Made by a program: the position numbers and the translations under genes
The notes under the pieces: model-generated
Seen by the model: only the letters and a program-made list of their open reading frames with translations
What the model was told of the DNA's origin: nothing
Databases searched by the model: none
From: Linepithema humile
Taxonomy: Eukaryota > Arthropoda > Insecta > Hymenoptera > Formicidae
Reading direction: 5' to 3'
Length of the DNA stretch: 64,000 nt
Assembly: GCF_040581485.1 (NCBI RefSeq)
Contig: NC_090134.1
Span: 6,200,001 to 6,264,000, forward strand
Shown here: piece by piece, positions 58,144 to 64,000 of the stretch
How the letters are laid out: each line of letters begins with the position of its first letter
Numbering within the stretch: position 1 is the first letter of the stretch

Positions 58144-61100
58144 CTTATCTCGCGATTTTAATATCGTCGAATGCTATAACAGAAATTCATTTAACCTATT
58201 TTATTTTGTCGACTCCCCTTAAACACTACGAAAAAGATTCATTGAATTTTCTCTCGGTTTAGAATCTACAGCTTAAAATGCTAAAAAACTGGATTTGGTT
58301 AATTAAATAAATTATTCTCCGTCATTCTATGCTGGCTTTTAAGTTCATATAGATGTACTATCAATAATTCATAATCTGGAGAAATCCGTTTTTTTTTGTA
58401 CTCAAAAACTTACTCGATGATAATAGACTGCAGTTTGCACGCAGTCGGGCAAATATGCGATAGAAAAGAATTGCGTTCGTAAATCAAAAGACTCTATTTT
58501 TGGAAAGTCGCGTACTTGTGCCATTTTTTACTGTAATTCAGACGGTCTGCAAAAGATTTCGAACAATGACAGTCGAAAAGTGATGCTACATTTTCAATTA
58601 TATCAAATATAATAAATGAAATAGTGTAAATAATTAATTATTGCTATTCATTGAATTTTTCATCATCATATAATTAATTTTTTTTTATCATTCTACGATA
58701 TCTGCATCTATCCAACTATTTCAAAACTCAGCAATGTTAATCATTATTCATTTATGCGATTTTTCATCGCAAACAAGTTGTACCGAATTCAAATCCCGTA
58801 TATGGACTTAGTCGATCAATCACGATTGGATGTTGAAAAAAATTTTTTATCTTTCGGATATGTATGGTGGAAATAAACACGGCCGAAAGATAGGATGGCT
58901 GATGGGAAAAATAGAACAAAAAAGGAAAGTAATTTTACGTAGTCGCTACTCTTTTTTTCTCGTTTTTCACGTTTGATGTACGCTCATATTTTCCTTTTCC
59001 TTCTTTTTTTACGGAGATGAGATATCTCTGGTTGATCGAGCGATTATTTACATATCTACTCACAAATTCTGCCAGAGAGGAGAAAGTCCATATTCGCTTC
59101 GCAATGTCTCCCCTTATTGAAATAAAAATGATAACACGCTGGATCCGTGCAAGAAAAAAACCATACGAGATATAAGGCGTTCTAGAAAAGAAATGAGGAA
59201 GTCCTGGGACGTCATGCATAATAAATGCATTAATAGGATATGAGATCGTATTATTTTGGGTCAATGCGATAAACACCGCTATATGTATGCCTGTGCGAGA
59301 GCGCGTATTTCTTTAGTAAATACTAGATGTTTGTCAAATAAAATATATTTTTAGTTCCAATATACGGAGGATTTTATGACGGGAATGTGTCGGGCATTGC
59401 GATGATATCTCGGGTCAAGTCTTACAAGATGTAAGGAAACGGTGCTGTATAGAAATAAACATTCCCTGCTGCGTGAACTATGCGCGACACTTATAAATTG
59501 CAAGACCTGACATTTTTTAATAAAACGCCGAAACATCTGAAATTGAGGTGACATCTGAAAGAAGAATATATTGCTCTATTTGTTTCATATTTGTTTGTTT
59601 GGAGAAAATTATTATTTTAAACAAAATACCACACTTCTCTGAGAAGAATATATATATTCATTCCGAAATATTTCAATATTTAACATTTTTTTATTTTGCG
59701 TCTTCTTTCAAGAATTCTAATTAATAGATAAAAGAATTGCAACGACACAAGCGGACTGCCTGCTTCGTGTGTGTTTTATACGATTTTCTTTATCCAGTTA
59801 TTTCTGAGAATACCAATATTGGAAAACATCCCGCAACCGAGAGATGGATTATTGTTATTTGATTGGCTACTTGCTTCTGCTGAGAATAGTTATATCGCAT
59901 GCAAACGGCGGACTCCGCGCACCGGTTGAACGTACGAAGTGTTATCGGTTTTGTTTGTTTACCGTTTTGTCTGCGTATCCCGCGATATGTACATCTTCAC
60001 AAACAAACACACAGTTTGTTGTTACATCGATGCGCACACCTTCTCTACTCCTTTATCTGATTTCTAATTAATTTATTGCCGCGTATTATATTCATCAGTC
60101 CTTTATTTATGTTATTTGTGTAAAATCAACAACGGATAATAGAATCAGAAAGAGCAATTAGTCTGTATTTACAAACGTGCGTTTTTACTATTTATCCGAT
60201 ACCAAGGCAGAAACATAAAAAAACTAAAAAAATTTATTATAAGTAAATTTCAACAATTTCTTGCAGCCGAAGCGTGTAAAAAATCCGGAAACCAAAAATT
60301 GTAAACAAAAAATCCGAAAACTTCATAAAAAAATAAAATGCAAATTTGAAATTGCAAAATGTGTAAAAATTACTCATTTCATGATTATTATTTAGAGAGT
60401 CTATATATAAATCTTTTGTCTTTTTAGTTTTAGTTTAACTAAAGTCCTATATCATGATTATGATTTTTAATGGAGATTAACGATATTACTATTAAATAAA
60501 AATATGCATTAGCGGCGTGCTATATAAAGCTGTTTCCTCAGTATGTAGAAATGTTTTAGAAATCGCAAGGGGATTCAATATCTTCATTACGTCAAGACAC
60601 GCAGAGTTCTCTATATGGGAGACATTACGTGAGAGAGCTTTACGAGAGAGAACTTCCGATTATTCCCTTACTCGAGTCCTCCTCCCTCGCAAAACTGCTG
60701 AATCTCCTCATAAATATAGACTTCTTCCAGAGGCAATAAAAGCATCCTCAAACGACAAGCCATTCTCCATTCGAGATTGAGAATTGCATTATATTCCTCT
60801 GACAATAATTTCTACATAGATATTCTGATTTTATCTTAATCAAAAATAACATATTGCGACATAAGCGTTTTACGATATATGCATTAAATGTGGAAGAGTT
60901 TTCTGTATTTCAAAGTATGTATATCTAATATACGTATTATAAATAAAAATTGATTGAATAAAGAAAGTAATTGAAATTCACAAAAAAGATGTAAGCAGCG
61001 ATGCAGATTACGTCAGATGTAAAATTATAAACAGATAATTATTTCGAAATTTTTTTTAGATCTTTCATGTTTTCACGGTAGGTAGGTACTTTAGCATCAC

Positions 61101-61417
61101 TTACATTAGCTCGTGTTATATCTATCGAGAAGATTGATGGTACTGAGAGAGATTGCTTTGTGGAAACCGCATAATATTCTGCTCTGTAATAGCATCATTT
61201 AATATATATACTTATATCGGAGAAAATATCTAATGATAAGCTTTTTATGTTTTTCAAGTAAAATAAGAGGCACGCTTGAGATAAGCATAAACGACTCTTA
61301 GCATAATTCGAGATTAGTGATAGTATAGAGCGATAAAAAAATATATAAAACACATAGACTATAAAAACAGGAAGGACCGGTCAATCGCCCCACGCGATTT
61401 TTCCCTCACCTATACTA
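58144..61417. other. Intergenic, no gene recognised
   Basis: AT-rich. Frames at 59844-60071 (plus, with a hydrophobic start) and 60517-60780 (plus, starting at GTG) show no family features. Nothing else supported. Confidence 0.5.
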
Positions 61418-61606
61418 TTATGATATCGGAGATTTCTCGATTCTCCCTTCTTCATTTCCTTTTAGCACGGTACATAAACGAAGAATGTCGTACGCATCAT
61501 CGAGTTTCACCTCATTTTTATTCACCTGGCACTCGGCAAATTGATTTGCCATCAGGCTTTTGTTCTTCGATATTTTAAAACGTCTTCCTGGTTCACTGAT
61601 TCTCAA
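61418..61606 (-). CDS. Candidate terminal exon or small ORF, minus strand
   Basis: The frame ends ...DDAYDILRLCTVLKGNEEGR and then a stop at 61418, with a helical, charged composition. An internal ATG (MANQFAECQ) would give 44 aa; upstream codons continue to a TAG near 61628, with an acceptor-like TCCAAG before ATATTGAG. I do not recognise it. It could belong with the candidate exons at 62392-62754, which end in phase 0, but no intervening exon was found. Confidence 0.22.
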   Translation of the reverse strand: MRISEPGRRFKISKNKSLMANQFAECQVNKNEVKLDDAYDILRLCTVLKGNEEGRIEKSPIS

Positions 61607-61759
61607 TATCTTGGACGCAGTAATCTATTCCTCTTTAATATCGCATTTAGAAATCGACTCGATGTTGAGTAATCCACACCAGAATACTAAAATAGTTCGA
61701 ATTCATCGGATTCATGATGCCGATAAATTGATCGAAGCAAGAACGTCGGATTCCGCGTA

Positions 61760-62391
61760 ACAACGCAGTAATCATCCTCAAACTCTCGTCGAATTGCTTG
61801 CAACTCACTTAACGATTCATCAATCGTAATACATATTTAAGCAAATCACGGTTTTCTCTTCAATCTCACTGTCCCTTCTTTCATATTTATCATATTCATT
61901 AGATTTCATTAGACGACAAAATATTTAATTTTGGAAATAAGAAACTTGGATGTCTTCAACTGAAAATAATTCGACAAATACTCCCGTTATAGAAATTGTA
62001 ACTGTCGTTGAGAAATTGCAAGTCGGAAGCAAGCGGCATTAGAGAAAACACTATTTTTGTTTAATATAAGAGAAATCTCTACTACACCGTTGTTTACAGC
62101 GCGAGAGCCGCGTGCAAACTGTGACGGCGAACGGTCTATCGCGGCGCGCATCCTCACAAGCTGCTTCCCTCCCACCAACATTATTTTTTTTATATATATT
62201 CCACCCATTTTTACATAATATATATATATATAATTCTTTAGAAAGAAAATTTTATTTCTCGACGTAGGAAATGCGTGACGTATTTAGAATTGAAACTATG
62301 ATAATTCTAAATATCAATTGATAACGTTCAACTCTGTTGCTCTTTTCCTATGAATATTTTATTATTAAAATAAACGAGCAAATTCACTCAC
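61760..62391. other. Intervening sequence with a local GC-rich patch
   Basis: A CG-rich patch at about 62095-62170 lies within AT-rich DNA. TA microsatellite runs occur near 62187-62198 and 62218-62232. No gene supported. Confidence 0.4.
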
Positions 62392-62754
62392 CGGTCGTTG
62401 TGCCCTAGCTAAGTACGCTTTCAGCTGTACCTGAAAATATTAATATATATATGTCGATTATTATGAAATATATCATACATTTTATGTACGTTACATTTTA
62501 TTTATTCATTATTTTCATTAAAACATAACTATGCAATAAATTGCATAAATAATTATTTGAAAACTGTAATAAATATTCAATAAATGTTTTAATGAATATT
62601 TTAATAAATGCATAATAAATGTAAAATATAACTGCATTTATTATAACCGCATTTGATCTCAATTATGTACATATTTAAATAACGAATAAATTACCAGTTC
62701 GGGCATTGCAGTTTGCTCCGTCCGCTGCAGATTCCGCCTTAGACTGCTCCGCAT
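62392..62754 (-). CDS. Candidate 5' coding exon pair of an unrecognised gene
   Basis: On the minus strand an ATG at 62754 opens 20 codons (MRSSLRRNLQRTEQ...MPEL) to a donor, CTG|GTAATT (62695). After an intron, acceptor ATTTTCAG leads into 62430-62392, VQLKAYLARAQRP, ending at a strong donor, CCG|GTGAGT, in phase 0. This is the only one of the three frames that stays open across the join. Nothing recognisable follows, so the gene is incomplete here. A nearby ATG at 62882 (MASSRREFVIFENE, then GTAAAG) is an alternative first exon. Confidence 0.28.
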
Positions 62755-63198
62755 CAATTTGATCGATGAATTCCGGCACTTTATAACGCACACTATCAAT
62801 CGAAAACCAATCACTTCCATTTCACTTCACTTCCACTTTACCTCATTTTCGAAAATCACGAATTCACGTCGCGAACTTGCCATGTTACGGTATAAACTCA
62901 AACGCGAAGTAAAACGCGGTTTGTCGCATCTACATCCGGCGTGATTCGGCGATTTTTTCGACATTGTGCACGCATTCACCCAAACGAGATGAATGATTTT
63001 GTCGGAGCTTACGTGAGATATAGACGCATACACAACATAACTATGCTTAGTTTTACTTCGATTAATTCTAAAAAGCCGGATTTTCGACATGCTATGAGAA
63101 CGTTTGAGAATTATACTGTACACACAAAGAGCATCGGAATCTCACTCATCGGAACGTTACTCTTATCCATGGCGATTCAAGAATAATAGCAAACATCC

Positions 63199-64000
63199 GC
63201 GATAAATGATACTTTTTGACAATCGTCCGTCACTTTGATCGTCATTCCTGATAAAAATTTATACTCACTTTACACATTTACCGGATAAATACACGATTGT
63301 TTGCAGAGCGTCTGCATTCTGCATCTTCTTAAATGTTCCGTAAAAACTGTAATGGCCACCCGGAAAAAAACGCGCGTAACGATCATAACGGTACACTACA
63401 ATATTATAAATTTTGAACTAATCTGCCACCTATCGTTCGTTATAGTTCCTATTTATGCCGCGTTATTGCACTTCAATATTGGTAATAGTGCTAATCGGCA
63501 CTGCCCTCTTCGCGGGTGGTATAAAAGTTTACGTAGGTTGGTAGAAAGGGGGCGTGATATATTTCAATTTTAAAGTATTAATATTGTCAGCATTGCGTAT
63601 TTTTCTTTTCTCGGTCTGCCATTTCATTTTCAACGGTAAGTTTGATAGGACGCGGAATGTTTCGCGATTATGTATTTTATCCGTTAATAGTATATAACAA
63701 ATATAAATTTTTATCGAGAGTGTCGATAAAGTGACGGGCAATTGTCAAAAAGTATACCGCGATTGTTCGCGATTATCGGGAATGTTGATCAAAGTGACGG
63801 GCGATTATCAAAAAATATATCGCGGATGATCGCGATTATCGAGAGTGTTGATCAAAATTTATACTCACTCTACACATTTACCAGATAAAATGCACGATTA
63901 TTTGCGGAACGTCTGCATTCTGTATCTTCTTGAATGTTCCGTAAAAACTGTAATAGCCACCCGGAAAAAACGCGCGTAACGGTATACTAACAATATTACC
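63199..64000. repeat. Repeat family with direct and inverted copies, running off the window
   Basis: About 150 bp starting AAAATTTATACTCAC at 63253 recurs at 63854-64000 with about 90 percent identity by eye (shared block TTCCGTAAAAACTGTAAT). A unit of about 63 bp with AAGTGACGGGC repeats in tandem at about 63722-63850. Its reverse complement lies at about 63199-63250 (TTTGACAATCGTCCGTCACTT). Between the direct copies is a core-promoter-like GGTATAAAAGTTTACG at about 63516. There is no transposase or reverse-transcriptase frame. This could be a non-autonomous transposon or a satellite-like array; the right boundary is outside the window. Confidence 0.65.

Noticed and set aside
60517..60780. 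87-codon plus frame
   Set aside because: It starts at GTG, with mixed composition and no domain; no support beyond length.
1..64000. CRISPR arrays, operons, phage genes or rRNA/tRNA genes
   Set aside because: None seen; the window is eukaryotic chromosomal DNA and the repeats present are microsatellites and transposon ends.

Overview
This 64 kb window is an AT-rich, intron-containing animal chromosome segment. Every gene I could identify is best read as an insect nuclear gene: short phase-consistent exons, GT-AG introns, insect-like orthologues and no bacterial operon structure. The AT-richness, intron sizes and secreted Q-rich protein make a hymenopteran such as an ant my best guess, but that is inference and the species is not shown by the sequence.

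Seven multi-exon protein genes were reconstructed exon by exon with matching reading phase. In order they are: a PAQR4-type seven-transmembrane receptor (+, 10660-13594); FBXO9 (-, 15971-18528); a secreted Gln/Pro-rich protein with a 9-nt first coding exon and a 9 kb intron (+, 19430-30419); the spliceosome factor CCDC12 (+, 33415-34198); a membrane-tethered alpha-carbonic anhydrase (-, 34821-40150); FBXO28 (+, 45869-47796); and the bHLH-zipper factor MLX/Bigmax (+, 52173-54443). A short single-pass membrane protein lies at 57889-58143 (-). Several minus-strand stretches (5.2-6.2 kb, 9.0-9.5 kb, 61.4-62.8 kb) look like exons of genes I cannot name.

Layout: PAQR4 and FBXO9 converge; FBXO9 and the Q-rich gene diverge from a shared upstream region of about 0.9 kb; CCDC12 and the carbonic anhydrase converge across about 0.6 kb; a GC-rich, GAGA-rich island at 42.8-44.5 kb is the probable promoter region of FBXO28. 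The genes are unrelated housekeeping neighbours rather than a pathway, although two encode F-box proteins (substrate receptors of SCF ubiquitin ligases), and a tandem pair of CACGTG E-boxes, the kind of site that MLX-family factors bind, sits just upstream of CCDC12.

The most unusual structure lies 3' of MLX. It is a three-layer nest of non-autonomous transposons (54669-56885): an outer element with hairpin ends and TTA target duplications, a 1470-bp fold-back element inside it with arms of about 325 bp and an exact 9-bp target duplication, and a 283-bp insertion inside a 154-bp tandem repeat in its centre. A second repeat family with direct and inverted copies occupies 63199-64000 and runs off the end of the window.
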